This document shows, in pieces, positions 1-12,397 of a stretch of DNA of 64,000 nt. Source of the stretch: Chrysomallon squamiferum (taxonomy: Eukaryota > Mollusca > Gastropoda > Neomphalida > Peltospiridae); the NCBI GenBank assembly GCA_012295275.1, contig CM022668.1, forward strand, positions 6,900,029-6,964,028, in the 5' to 3' direction. The translations under genes and the position numbers were made by a program. Positions within the stretch are counted from its first letter, which is position 1; the number at the start of each line of letters is the position of its first letter. The notes beneath the pieces were generated by a model, which saw only the letters and a program-made list of their open reading frames with translations, did not search any database and was not told the DNA's origin.

Positions 1-2670
1 ATTAAAATGAAAAGTAACCAAAGGTGCAGTGCAGTTTAAAGCACAAATAACTAACAGTCATGATTAGCTTAATAGGCAAGAAAAAAGAAAGAAAAAAGAA
101 GAACGAAAACGACCACCCAGGTGAGCTGTTACGTTACAAGATGCCCGTGTTACGAATCGATGTGCCCCATCCCAATGTCCATTTTTTTTTAAATGCTGCA
201 GACGTGACATATACAGCGAATCAAATTTATATTTACTATTATCCACATGCCTCATAAAACTGATATAAAACACACACACACACACACACAAAACGCATTT
301 CCACATAACTCGCGAATTAAACTTACGTATATTACTATAACATTAGATATTTGCATCTCATACTATCATGCACTACTTAATTTACAAAGCGCCAACAAAA
401 TTTAATCAGAGGTTAATTAGCAGAAACCACAAGAATGATGATAACATTAGCTATTTATTTTCTAGACGTTTCGTATCCGTAATTGCATATATAATTATCT
501 GCGGAAATCTCTCATTTTAAAACTAATTTCTAAAAGAAAAAGAAGCCGAGTGTGAGTGTGTGTGTGGACAAGAAAATCCACTGCTTCCTGTGGGCAGATT
601 TCAAGCTAGTGGCGGCCCATTTTTTAAAATAAAATATGTAACGAAAAAAGACACGTGGCCGGCGCTACTACGAAGCCACCTAGGCAGCAGACGTCGGAAG
701 AATGCATTATTGACATACGTGTTGAGGCGGTTTTATATAAATTAATGGTTATAGACAGTTTTTATCCAGTTTATTGTTTTCAACTTTAACCGTACTGTTA
801 AACTTAAATCAGTTTGGATGCAAGTACTTGGCCTTGCAAAGGGCACAAATAATCTATAAACACACACGCACACACACACGCACACAGACGCATTGCCTAA
901 CAGCAGCAAATGTAAAGCTTGTGGCGGCCCGCGTATGCTAATGAGCATACAGGTAGGTTTACTGAATTTTATCATTTTTGCACGAATGAAAGATGTATAT
1001 ATTATCATATTAATATATTTAAATCTATAATGAAACTAAAAATATAAAATTTGTAATCTAGATGATACACATATATAATTACATTGAATTATAATAATCG
1101 AAAAATGATACTGAAGCGTTTTACGTCGACAGACAACTTCAGCTGAGAATTTTAAATTGTAATACAGGACGGCCTTTTACCCTGTTGTATGTTTAAAATT
1201 ATACATTTAGCTGATTTTATGTTAGGTTAGTTTTTGATTAATTGAAAAAAACGTAAAAATAAAAATAGAAAAACGGAAAAACAACAATAATAATAATAAT
1301 CATAATCATCAACATCATTATCATCATCATCATCATAACCAATCATAATCAACATATAAATGAATTTAGGCTATGCAAATTCATAATCTTCAAATGTATC
1401 ATTTAATAAATTTGCTAATTTCTTATCATTATTATCTTGTTTACTTTACTCTTAAAATAATAATGTTATGCCTAAAAACCTAGCATGGATTCATTAGTGT
1501 CGTACGAAAAAAACAATTATCAGTTGATGACTTATTCTGTTTAGTACATTTGATCACACACATCACTAAATTATGATTTGACATTTTCTCATGTGTATTT
1601 GAAGTTAACGATTTCACACACACAGAGACTTTTCCATTTTAAAAATAAATAATAAACTAAAAGTAAATAAATAAATAATTCCTCGAAGGACATTTTAAAA
1701 TATCAGCTTTTCTCAAATTAAAATATCTAAAATACGATTAAATAATAAAGGAAATATACAGCGTTCAAATACTCCAATTTCTCTTCTATCATATTATTTC
1801 TTGCTTTTTACATCCCTCATAAAAAAAAAATGACCACATATCAAATCACACTTTTATCGAAACGTTCTATGATTTACAAGAGGTGCTACACTACACAATT
1901 ATTTTATTTTATTTCATTTCATTTCATTTTATTAAAATATTTTATTTTATTTTTTCACACTTTTATTGGAAATATTCTAAGTGGGATTTCTTCGGTCCTG
2001 TACTTCGATTTATTTCCTCTCTTTGATACGACAAATACAAAAAAAAAAAATAAAAAAAATATATATAATCCCTTTTTGCTAACTGAAATGCATTTTAACT
2101 ATTGATTTAAAAGATGATGACAGCTTTGTTAAATAATGACTATATTTTCTTTCATCTTACTATGAGGAAAATGTAACATCAAACTGTCGTCTGCAACATT
2201 AGCTTGGAAGAGTAGCGTCCCTTCCATGAGCTTTACGACTCTTTCGACATGCCATTTTGTATAATTTCTGGGTCTTTATTTTCTTGTATGGTGTAAGTAG
2301 TCGGGATTGTTGAATTATAAAGGGTTGATTAAGTTCACTGAAATGATTGCAGGAATAACAGTACATTTTTGCGAAGATTAAATATTTAATACGAAGTTCG
2401 ACTGTTAACTGAAATGTGTATGTTAGTACTGTAACTGTATAATGTGAGAATCAGCTACTTGAATAATCCATGATACAGCAAATTATATGTTGGTAGCAGG
2501 CGCAGGGTTAGTCTGTGATGGTTTGTCACAAAAGAGTCACTTAGTATGTGGCTGCCTGCAGTTTTGGATTCTAGGTTAACCCATTATCCATCCGAATTTT
2601 TGGACTAACGCAGGTACCGAGATACTGAACGATAGATATATCATCATCATCATCATAATCAATCATTATC

Positions 2671-2743
<73 letters not shown>

Positions 2744-3224
2744 TGAAAAATATTAACATAGATAAAATAAGAGAAATTATCAAATCCTTATTTTCTATTT
2801 GTATTTATTTATATAGAAATAAGGGGTTTTAAATGTGTACTTTTGACCTAGCTATAATCCCTTGAAATATATATATGTCATTTGACTTCGTATAGTTATG
2901 TCCTGATAGTTATTAGTAAATATACAAATTTGTAGAAGATAATTTTGTGGATTCATAATGAAAGTTCTAACATTTCAATGTATTCATATAGTCCATACTG
3001 AAAATATCAGTGGTTTCATGAAATTATTTGTTCCAGATATAATTTAGATTTATATTTAAGGCTGCATTTTGAAAGCAGATTTGTGATAATAAATTTAAAA
3101 ATAATGACATTAAATAAATAAATGTTTCAAATTATATATACTTTTTATAATCAGTTATTATTCAGTTTCGCTTAAATTCGAAGAAGTCTTAAATTTAAAA
3201 ACATTACGACAAGGCAAAAATTGG

Positions 3225-3281
<57 letters not shown>

Positions 3282-4500
3282 AAAAAAAAAAAAAAAATAA
3301 AGCATGTAGTCTATTCGACCTTCCACTAATCGTACAATTAAACTAATAGAGAGTTACATCCCTTACTTGGCGGGATTTGGGTCAAATTCACTCAGGATCA
3401 TCGAATTTGATAAGGTAGCTGTTATAGTTGTTGCATTAGATAAGGCAACTGAATAATGAATTAAAAATGAAAAAGAAGTAGAAAAAAAGCAACGTACTAA
3501 GTGTGGATGGTCGAGCGGCTGAGACCATCACTATCACTATATTTAGTATATAATGAAGATTACAGTTTACGAAGTCATTCAAAATGGTAGACCGTAACTC
3601 CATTGCCGCCATTGCCGGCATTGGAATGAAACTTCTTAAGTTCTTGCTTTGACAGTCTGAGCACGTAAGATGGTTCTTTGAGCATAATTCATAATTCGTA
3701 TTAAAAATAAAATCTTACATTTGCTGTTGCAAATTAAAACGAACAAAGTCGAGTCATAGGCAGACATCTTATGTATGGCGAAGCAAGAAATAAATAGTAA
3801 AACACGTACTTTCACAACCAAATAAAAGATGTCTTGCAGATAACTAAAATAATAATAAGAAGAAGAAATTCTTGACGACATTCGTTTAAAATAGCAAAAT
3901 TGACATATTGAACAGACACTCTGGATACCGAAATTAAACGATATTAAGGAAAACGGTATTTTCTCTATTTGCTACTGGTAACCAAATTTGTTTTTTAATT
4001 TTCCAGCTACTGTATACGAACATACGTATCCAAAAATAAAATAATAAAATAAAAATAAAAATGGTAATTTCTCATTGACAGGATGGATGCCAGGATTCAC
4101 AATGTGTCAAAGATCAACACTTTGTAATATAATTTCATTACAAAGTCCTAGATAGAAGCTCTTAAAAAGAGGTGAGAATTCTCTTTTTCTCATTCTAAAC
4201 ATTAGGCCTTTACGGTAATTTTTTTCAGGGGGCCCAATGAAGAGGTCAGATTCCTCCAATTACTAACCAGAGTTATTATACTGTTACCATAGCAATCAAT
4301 CACAAATTTTAAAAATATGTAATTTTGTCTTAAAGATGATATTTTGCCCTGTTACGGAAACTATTGAAATGAAAGTATTTTGGGCGTGAAACATCAAATG
4401 TAGTTCAACCTAATTTAAAAAACCATTAATAATTTTTTTTTTTTTCTTTGCTGTGGTAAATTTTTTATGTTTAAATTTAAGATTTTTAGAAATTACATTT
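1..4500. other. Gene-free low-complexity DNA
   Basis: No open frame here has domain-like composition. The short frames translate to low-complexity or terminate quickly. The stretch holds CA tracts near 270-290 and 860-885, (ATC)n/(AAT)n near 1285-1335, a (TTA)n-(TTTA)n tract near 2667-2743, and an (AAT)n tract running into an A-run near 3225-3299. A sequence at about 3505-3525 fits a Pol III A-box consensus (TGGTCGAGCGG), but no convincing B-box follows, so I do not call a tRNA or SINE. Confidence 0.6.
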
Positions 4501-4559
4501 TTCAGTCTGTTTCTGTGGCAACTTCAATTGTAGGATTGCTGCAGTGAATAAGGTAAAAG

Positions 4560-6076
4560 AAAATGAACATGAAGCAGAAGTATTCAAAAAAATTCATAAG
4601 TACATCCATAAAAACTTGATTCCACTGAACTGGCACATCACCTATGCACTATCAGTGGGAATTTCATCAATTTGAAGATTTTATCATCTTGTCCTGGTCA
4701 TTATTGTACAGAAGTTGAAATTCAGTGATTTCTGCTTTCCATCAACCATTGATTTAACCACCATGCCACAATAGTCCTCTTCTACATCATCAGAATGTCT
4801 CCAGAATAAACTATTGTCCAGTGATAACATAAGGGTTCACAAGAACTTGCAGAAGATGGACTGTCTATCAGTTTTTCTAGCTGGTCTTCAAATTCTGTCT
4901 TATTTGCCTTGGAATATGGCACCCTGGGTGAAGGATGCATGTAGGCATCCATACCAAATTTTTAATAAAATGAACATATCTGCATATTCTGGAGATATGG
5001 TGTGCAGATCAGTTCTTCAAACACTTGGTCTTTCTTTGCAGGGATATCTTCAAATACAGAATCTGCATCACCTGTATGAAGTGGTGTTGGATCCACAATT
5101 TAATCACATCCATGGCCCTGTTATGTAATTCCCAGTAAGTCCAGAAGTCTGCATGGTTGCCTACCACTGTTTTCCCTTTAGTCCATTTAGAATAGCTCTT
5201 TGTAAATCGTTTGATGGCTGGTAAATATTTGTAACAAACTACTATTTCTCTGGTGTAGTAAAATGCAAGTCCGGCATCTAGCAGTAATATATGAAAACAA
5301 TTTCCAATAAACTAGTAAAAATATACTTTTTGATTGGAATCCTCCCCTCTCACCCTGCTGTTTTTCAGATGAACCTCCAAGTCCTGTTTTAGCATTGTAG
5401 AAAAGCTTACCAACAGCTCTGACCAATGCTTTTGTACCAATTTAAAACTGCTGAAGTGTTTGGCTGTCCAGGTATTGCCCTGCTCTGCAGCATACTTGGC
5501 TATCTTGGACCTTGTTTGAGGAGAGAAGTGGTTGTTCACTCTTTTTCGTTTAACCCACAGCAGCTGATGGCTGTTATTGGAGTTTTGAGGTCTTATCTCA
5601 CTATAGTTTTGTTGACCATTTTCTCCAGCTTTCTGGGGAGTTGACTCTTTACTTGGGTCTGGCAAACCATCTTCACCTTCCTCGAAATGTGAATGTATTT
5701 CCACATGATTACAAATTGTTGATAAAACAATATGTGAATGTGAAAAAAAATTAACGTGCTAATCGGAGCAAGCTGTTGTGAAGCATGTCTACAACAGGCA
5801 CACTTTCTGACATGTCAGCGGGCGTGTGTGTCGCAGAAAAGAGTTTTTGGGTAAGGAAAGAGAATGGGAGTGTCCAGCATGTAAGATCATAACGAACTGG
5901 TTGCAATGTTTTGTTGTTGTTTTCTGCTCATTGTTATTTCGGGACTTGTGTAGCTCATTGACTGTCTGTTTTTTTGTTTTTATTTTTTTTTGTTCCTCAC
6001 CTGTTCTGTACTCGGGTGCTCTGGTGAATGTTTTCTTCTTCTTTCTGGCTGTTTCCCTCTGATGCAACCATTCCAA
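4560..6076 (-). pseudogene. Decayed coding relic with HTH-like segment
   Basis: The minus strand has a 130-codon open stretch at 5312-5704 with normal, non-repetitive amino-acid composition. Part of it reads SPQTRSKIAKYAAEQGN followed by TAKHFS. That resembles the helix-turn-helix start of CENP-B/pogo-type transposases and their domesticated relatives. Further coding-like pieces continue downstream in other frames: PAIKRFTKSYSKWTKGKTV and GNHADFWTYWELHNRAMD near 5120-5230, VFEDIPAKKDQVFEELICTP near 4990-5060, and GMDAYMHPSPRVPYSKANK near 4880-4945. They are separated by stops and frame changes, which suggests a dead gene or transposon. I do not recognise the downstream pieces. An unidentified multi-exon gene is a weaker alternative. 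Confidence 0.35.
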
Positions 6077-6736
6077 TTTTCTGCCAATGATCTTTTCATT
6101 GATTTAAAAGATGTTATATACACCTGCACCTGAAAAGAGTAATTAACTTACTTACATTTATTATGTACAGTTTTTAAGTTCCGATAGCCGAGTTAGTAAA
6201 GTCTGAAAGTAAGTATTGATACATAATTTTTTTTAAATTATTAATTTAAATGGCTGTTCAAATAAATTTGTCAATCAGCCAGTCCCTCCATAGATCAATC
6301 AACTGCTCGACCAATCACGTCTGTTAGTCAATAAATTCATTCAATTGTTGTTTGTGTTTGATTGTTAAAAAAAAAAAAAAAAAACATTTTCAACTCCATG
6401 ATTCTAAAGTTTGTATTTTGTGTTCAGAATGTAAGTTGTTACTGCAGCAAGGACTAACTCTCAGTCTTTCATGTTTGTTGCCAAGATATTTTTGAGTGTG
6501 AACTTGATTTTTAGTTCCTCCAGTGTGTTGCATAGTGCTTATGTTCAAGTGCCATTTGTTTTTGGTTTTGTTTCATTTGTTTAGTCATAATGTTTGGCTG
6601 CGATGGAGATAATTTAGTTTATTCCGTAGTATACGTTGATGCAGATGTAATCATCTTTGATGCTGAGTGATTCTTTGGCATAATGGTCGGCAAGTTCATT
6701 GCCGATTATGCTGACGTGCTAGGAACCACTCAATGA

Positions 6737-7096
6737 TTAGTTATTTGTTGTTGTGTAGTATGTCTTTGTGTAGATGCTGAGTAGGTCTGGTCTGCTGGAA
6801 TGTCCAGATTGTATGGAGGTGACAGAACTGAGGCTGTCTGAGAATATGACTTGGTGTTTGTTGTTACTATGTTTTACCCACAGCATCGCTCTGATGATGG
6901 CAACCAATTCGACCGTGTATACCAAAAGGTGATTTTTGATACAGCAGAATTGTATGCATAGTAGGTTTGTTTGTGTGATTTCTGCTATACAGGTGAATCC
7001 TACTCTCCCATTGTCTGGGTTTTTGGATTCATCAGTATAAATGTGCATGTGTTGTTGATCAGGGATCAGATACTTGACAGGGTGGTCTACGTGCAT
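6737..7096 (-). pseudogene. LINE RNase H domain
   Basis: A 119-codon minus-strand frame carries IYTDESK, YTVELVAI and FSDSLSSV. These match the three acidic positions (TDxS, AEL-like and SDS) of the RNase H domain that follows RT in I-group LINEs. The E of the second motif is kept (VEL). It follows the RT fragment on the same strand and removes the element identification from doubt. The frame is open but disconnected from the upstream RT pieces. Confidence 0.78.
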
Positions 7097-7137
7097 TTTG
7101 AGGTAGTATTTAAGTACCTGTAGCTTTCGTCTGTATT

Positions 7138-8345
7138 TCAGTGGTTGTGTGCTGCATTCTGACAGGAGGTATTATATTTGGCAGATGGCCGATTATTCTC
7201 AGGGCCCTGGATTGTATTATATCTAAATTCTTTAAAGAAAAGTTTGGGAGCATTTGAGTAAGCCATGGCTCCATAGTCGAGCCTGGAGAGAATACATGCT
7301 TTGTATTTTAGAATTAACATTTTCTTGTTTTCCCCAACTGGTTCCGAAATTAGTTTTAAAAGGTTCATTGTTTTTTTGCAAGATACAATTTTCAGCACAT
7401 GGCCCTATTGAATGTCACACCTGGAAATTTGAATGTTTTGGTTTTTTGTTATAACATTGTGTCAATGTTTAGTGTTATTTTGTTGTTTCTGGTTTTTTGT
7501 TGTAGTCATGTCATTCTAGACAGAGAAATCTTTATGCCCCATTTCAGTGCCCAGTCGTTTAGATTGTTTGTCTTTCTGTAGTTGATTCTGTAATGCTGTG
7601 GTTGATCTGCCTGCACAGTCATCAGCAAAGAGTGCTGTGTTTATTGGTTCAGTTGGGGATTTTTGGCATTGTCTTGTTTGTTGAGTGCTGTGACAATGTT
7701 GTTGATGTAGATGTTAAAGAGTGTTGGCAAGATCACTGAACCTTGTGGGATCCCGGGATCCCATTGTCAATTGTTTTTTCAGATGTGTGACCATTCACTT
7801 TGACTGCTATGGATCTGTTTTTGATGAAATCTTTTATAATCTTTTGATGTTCTCTATAGACTATATGGAAGGCTTTTTCGATGTCTAGAAATTTCCTGAA
7901 AGATTGGTTAATTGAAGTTTGCAAGCGGGTGATCTGGTTGTTTGTGCTGTGTTTCGTTCTAAAGCCGCTTTGATATTTACTAATTAGTTGTTGTCATTTA
8001 GATGCTGGTTCAGGCATGTGTTTATCATAGTTTCCAGTGTTTTGCAAACATGTGATGTCAGCGTGATCGGTCTTTATGGGGTTTGGGCAAGCTGAAACAT
8101 TCAGCATGTTTCCAGTTTGTTGGAATCTTGATTATGGTCCATATAGAGTTGAAGAGGTCAAGTATAATTAGTAATGTTTCATCTGGCAGGTGTTGTAGTA
8201 TTGTGTAGGTTATTTTGTCCAGCCCTGTGGCTGTACTTTTTTTGGTTTTAAGGGCATGAATCTGTTGGTGAGCGATGCACAGTAGGTGTCGATGTCGTTG
8301 GGGTTTTTGTGGTGACATTTCTGCATGCTTTGTTGAAATTTCCAT
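7138..8345 (-). pseudogene. LINE reverse transcriptase domain (broken, FADD present)
   Basis: Minus-strand pieces include TATGLDKITYTILQHLP (RT block 1) at 8058-8345, FLDIEKAF (catalytic block with the first Asp) at 7733-7924, PQGSV plus LFNIYINNI near 7690-7745, and ALFADDCAG, with FADD encoded at 7618-7629. The thumb-like segment SRLDYGAMAYSNAP lies at 7138-7398. This is the motif order of a non-LTR RT. The catalytic FADD survives although the reading frame is interrupted several times, which suggests a relatively young inactivation. Confidence 0.8.
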
Positions 8346-8923
8346 TTGGGTGTGAAAATGGATCTGTCTGAGAAAATGTTCTTGCTGTTGTAGTTGGTGA
8401 TTATGGGGTGATGGTCGCTGTTTAGTTGACTAAGCACTTGCCATTCACATAGCTCTGCGATGTCCTTTCTTGTGAACATTAGATCAATGGCAGATCAGAC
8501 AGACCAGCTGGTTTTTCTCTATGAAGTTTTCGAGGACAACCCCAGGGCTGTCGTCTGTTGAGAAGGTGTTGTGACAGTTGAAATCGCCCACTATAATGAG
8601 CTTGTTGTTTGTTGTTATCATTTTGTTGAAGTTGTGGGTTAGGATGGTGTGTAGTGTGGGAGTGGGTATGCTGTATATGTTATGTCAGTGTTTTGATTGT
8701 TGTTGTGTACTGTGATGCTTGATATTTTGATGTTGGCGTGGACTTTGCTTTGGTTCAGCTTGGTGTGTGGAATGTTTTGTTTGATGATTGTCATGATGCC
8801 TCCCATGGTACTGTTGAATCTGTTAACATAGCGACTTTGATACCCGGGGACCTTAAACATTTTTGTTGTTTTGTTGTTTTTGTTGTGTCCTAGCCATGTT
8901 TCTTGTATGCATATTACATCTGG
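8210..8923 (-). pseudogene. LINE APE-type endonuclease domain (broken)
   Basis: Three diagnostic APE endonuclease motifs can be read on the minus strand in the right order: PDVICIQETWLG (starting at 8923), IIVGDFN (GDFN at 8577-8588) and SDHHPI (8403-8420). They correspond to the catalytic QETW, GDFN and SDHHP motifs of LINE endonucleases, which nick target DNA for target-primed reverse transcription. The motifs fall in different frames, so the domain is inactivated by indels. The last part merges into the RT N-terminus. Confidence 0.78.
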
Positions 8924-9185
8924 TGTGTTTCTAGTGGATGCCAGGAAGTGTACGAGTTCGTCTCTGTGGTCTGCTGAGTTGAGGCCTTTAGTGTTCCACT
9001 GAAGAATGGAGAGGCCTGTGTTATTGGTGTTCTTATTGTGAAGAGTGTGTAAATGGTTGGTACTGTTAGGTGTTTTTTTGTTCTCTGTTGTTTTGTGTTT
9101 GTGGGATTTCTCTTGTCTGTGTGTAATTTAAGTCTTTTGTTGTCTGTGGAGATCTTGAAGCCCAAGCTGTCTTTGATTATTTGGG

Positions 9186-10381
9186 TTACCATGTGGTCCA
9201 AATTGGAGTCATCAGTGATGTTTCCTTGGTTGTTTGTAATGTTTTGAAATTTGATGAGGAGGCAGACAATAATTTTGTGTATTTCTGCAATTCTGACCTC
9301 CTTGTCCAGATTGTCTTTTGGTTTGTTGTTGTGGTGGTCGATTTTTTCAATGATAGTTTTGTTTTTTTCTTCGATTTTTTGGCATTTTTTGTTATGTTCA
9401 AAGTTGTTACTTGTGTTATTTTTGATGGGCACATTTTGTAGTGTGATGAGTGTGGACCCTGACAATTCGCGCACTTTGCCAGGGAACGGCATTGTCCTGA
9501 GTTTCTGTGGTGATTTCCACCGCAGAAACTGCATGTCAAGGATTTCGGGTTGTGTCTGTGGGTGCATTGGTTTGTGATGTGACCCCATTTCTGATAGTGG
9601 CCGCACTTGGGTCACTGCGGCCTCATTTCTGTCAGTGTGTATCTCTACCCATCAGTGGTGATGATTGTGTTGGTTAGTTTGCTGCTAAACGTCAGTGTGG
9701 ATTATTCCACATTTCCACACCGACTAGTTTTGCTTTTGTTTGTTGTAGTATTTCTTTGTTAAACATCTCAAAGAAATCATGCTTGTCTGCATACGGGTAG
9801 TAAAAACTCCAATCTTTGGAGATGTATTTGTGAAGTGAGACTGGTGTAGTCTCGTTTTTTGTTTGTTTGGGTTCTTCTTGTTGTTGTGCAATTAATGTTC
9901 TTTTTGGCTGCTGTTGCGTGAGCAGTGTTTCTCTGGGTTCTGATCTGGGTGTTTTCATTGTTTGTTGGGTGTCAGGGATTATTTTTGGTAATACCCTGAC
10001 AAGAAATACTTCATCCCAGCTAGTTATGCTGGGATCTATAGTCTTTAATGATTTTGAATCTATTTCAAAATATATTTCTTGTGCATTTATGTTTGTTTAC
10101 TTTAGTTGTTTTGTCGATGATATGTATTTGTGCTTCTAACAATATGTTTTTTTTTTTTTTTCCTTTTCATTGTTTCCTAGCTGTTTGTATTGGTGTGGTG
10201 TCGGTAGGCTTGCTAATATGTGTAGGTTTCGATTTATGATTTTTTGTTCAGCTGTTTCCTCTGAGTCAGAATGTGTGTGTGTGGATGTGTTGTCGTTTCT
10301 TGTTTTGTTTTTTTCCTTTGGAGTTGGGGCTCCTGTCCCTTGGTTGCTTTGGAACTCTGGTTTCCATATCTGAGTCATCAT
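9186..10381 (-). pseudogene. LINE ORF1 (gag-like, zinc knuckles)
   Basis: The start is best placed at 10381 (MMTQIWKPEFQ), followed by a hydrophilic, Gln/Lys-rich segment. The chain continues in other frames through 9692-9958 and ends in a 117-codon frame at 9186-9539. That frame carries two Cys/His knuckles: CSFCGGNHHRNSGQC near 9494-9533 and CANCQGPHSSHYKMCP near 9426-9473. The second matches the CxxCxGxHxxxYxxCP form typical of gag proteins of I/Jockey-like LINEs, which bind element RNA. At least two frame changes separate the pieces, so no intact protein is made. Confidence 0.7.
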
Positions 10382-10449
10382 TGACGGTGCTGTTTGGTTG
10401 CCATTGTGTGTTGTTTGTAGTGTAATTGGGTATTTTTTAAAATTTAAAA

Positions 10450-12348
10450 AAAAAAAAAAAAAAAAAATATATAGACAAGTCTGTATTAATTTTTAAAAGT
10501 CTAAACAAGAACAAACAGTAGAAAAGAAAAGTAATAAGGGTAACAATAATACAAATAGCTACAAATAATACAAATAAGAATCTAAAACTTAATAAATAAA
10601 GTAAACGATACTGTATCTTATGTTTGTGAATTCTTCTCAGCAAAGCACAATCCTTGGGTGAACAAGCTCACACCATGCTGGGGTTGACCATCTCGGAGTG
10701 GAGTCTGGTTGAAAAACAATAAACGGGTTACTTTCTGTATGCAGGCAGCTTAGTTTAACAGTGAGTTAAATGTGGCAACTTGTTGTTTATTGAATAATGT
10801 CATTGAGTAATACATGTAGAACTTGTAGCAAGTTGTTTTCATAACAATAAAATGGCATTATGCAAAACCTACATTGCTTTCACAGTTAATACAAACACAG
10901 GCATTGTATGACACAGTTAGCTTGTTACCTTTTCACCACAAGCATCGCTCTCGCAAAACAAGTTGTCTTAAGGTCGGCGCATTATTTTATACACACATTA
11001 ATTTCATGTTTTGGAGAGATATCAACTGACAGCCATCACTTTGTTATCTAATTTCTTGAAAATTGTTTTCATTTTATGTTTTATCTTGTCACATTCTTCA
11101 CCTTTCTTTTTATCATTAATAGGGACCTTTTTAAAAAAAAAATTCACATAGTTCCATATCACTGTTATTTTTTTACTTCATTCAGTTACAGAGCATGAAC
11201 TTTGAGAGGATCTGTGCAACTGGTCAATTTGGATGCAGGGAGGCATTCTTTGGCTTTAGAATTTGGTACAGGGTATTTAACCATGTTTCAAGTATTTTAT
11301 GCTTATTTGGATGACTGCAGAACAATTTTTCAGCATTCTCTCCCGCACTTTTTTAACATTTCTGAAACTGGTTAGCAATGTAGTTGGATTTATTTCAGTA
11401 CACTGAAATACTGAATTTACACAATCTGTTAGAATGACCCATGAAATATTTTTTCCATTTCTTTTATTCATTTGTGAACTGGTCTGGACTTAGAGCATGG
11501 ATCCTAAGGATTTTGTCAACCATTGTGATTATACAACTCGAACATGAAATAGCATTTGTGTAGTCGAATATCTTGTGGTTCTATTTTAATATGCGACCTG
11601 GTTTACCATGCTAAACAAAATGGCAGCTATAATTAGTTATTGGTGGACTGAAATTATCTTGCCAAAGTCAGAAAATTGTTTTTAAAAAAATCATTATGAT
11701 GGAAATCAGTATTACGGAAACTACCCATCGTCGTCCAACAAATAAAAATAATAAAATGGTTTGCTATGCCATGAATATGGTAGCAAGCACTAGCAAACAG
11801 ATTACCAAGAACTGTTTATAGACAAACACTGTAAAATTTATAATTTCAAATTACCTAAAGCAAAATCTGCCCAGGGAATTACATTGATTCTGTCAACAGT
11901 TATTAGCATTAATTTTGTTTTAATGAAATAATTTTTATTATTATTTTCAAATTTTGTTTATAGACATTATAATTCTTTATTTACAGGACGAAAGGAATTT
12001 CCACTGCATGCTAATAATGACAAATCTTCTACTGGAAAAGTGGCAGTCCTCCTATAGACACAACAAGAAAGATGAAAGTTCTGTTACGTCGGTCGTATGT
12101 GTATGTTCAGCTCAGTCAGAACATTGTCGGTGACGGAATGACACTATCAGTGAGAGAAAAATACTTCTAATAAAATCAGTGTGATGGAATTGTTTCAGTT
12201 CTGTCAACAATTATTAATTTTATTTTTTACAAACATTCAAAAAATATATTGTGAAGGATGTGTAAAATGAATCTTCTTCACTGTTTCTTTGGACTGTTAT
12301 ATTTTCAAAACTGTTTTTAAGTATCTGTTTAAATGACTAATGCATAAT

Positions 12349-12397
<49 letters not shown>

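Larger units (their letters stand above)
6737..10381 (-). mobile_element. Degenerate I/Jockey-type LINE, nearly full length
   Basis: Read on the minus strand, this region gives the expected order of a two-ORF non-LTR retrotransposon: a gag-like ORF1 with zinc knuckles, then APE endonuclease, reverse transcriptase and RNase H. RNase H together with CxxC gag knuckles points to the I group or a relative (Ingi/I/Jockey). All domains are split by frameshifts and stops, so the copy is inactive. An A-rich tract (plus strand, 10444-10466) adjoins the 5' side. I could not define a clean 3' end; sequence down to about 6400 may belong to the 3' UTR. No target-site duplication was identified. Confidence 0.82.

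Noticed and set aside
3505-3525. tRNA-like A-box
   Set aside because: No B-box or cloverleaf could be formed downstream.
4814-5128. 104-codon plus-strand frame
   Set aside because: The coding-like signal in this interval is on the minus strand. The plus frame looks like its shadow.
5826-6062. 78-codon plus-strand Phe/Cys-rich frame
   Set aside because: Low-complexity T-rich translation; no motif.
9053-10373. Several plus-strand frames with hydrophobic residues
   Set aside because: They are antisense shadows of the LINE ORF1 on the minus strand.
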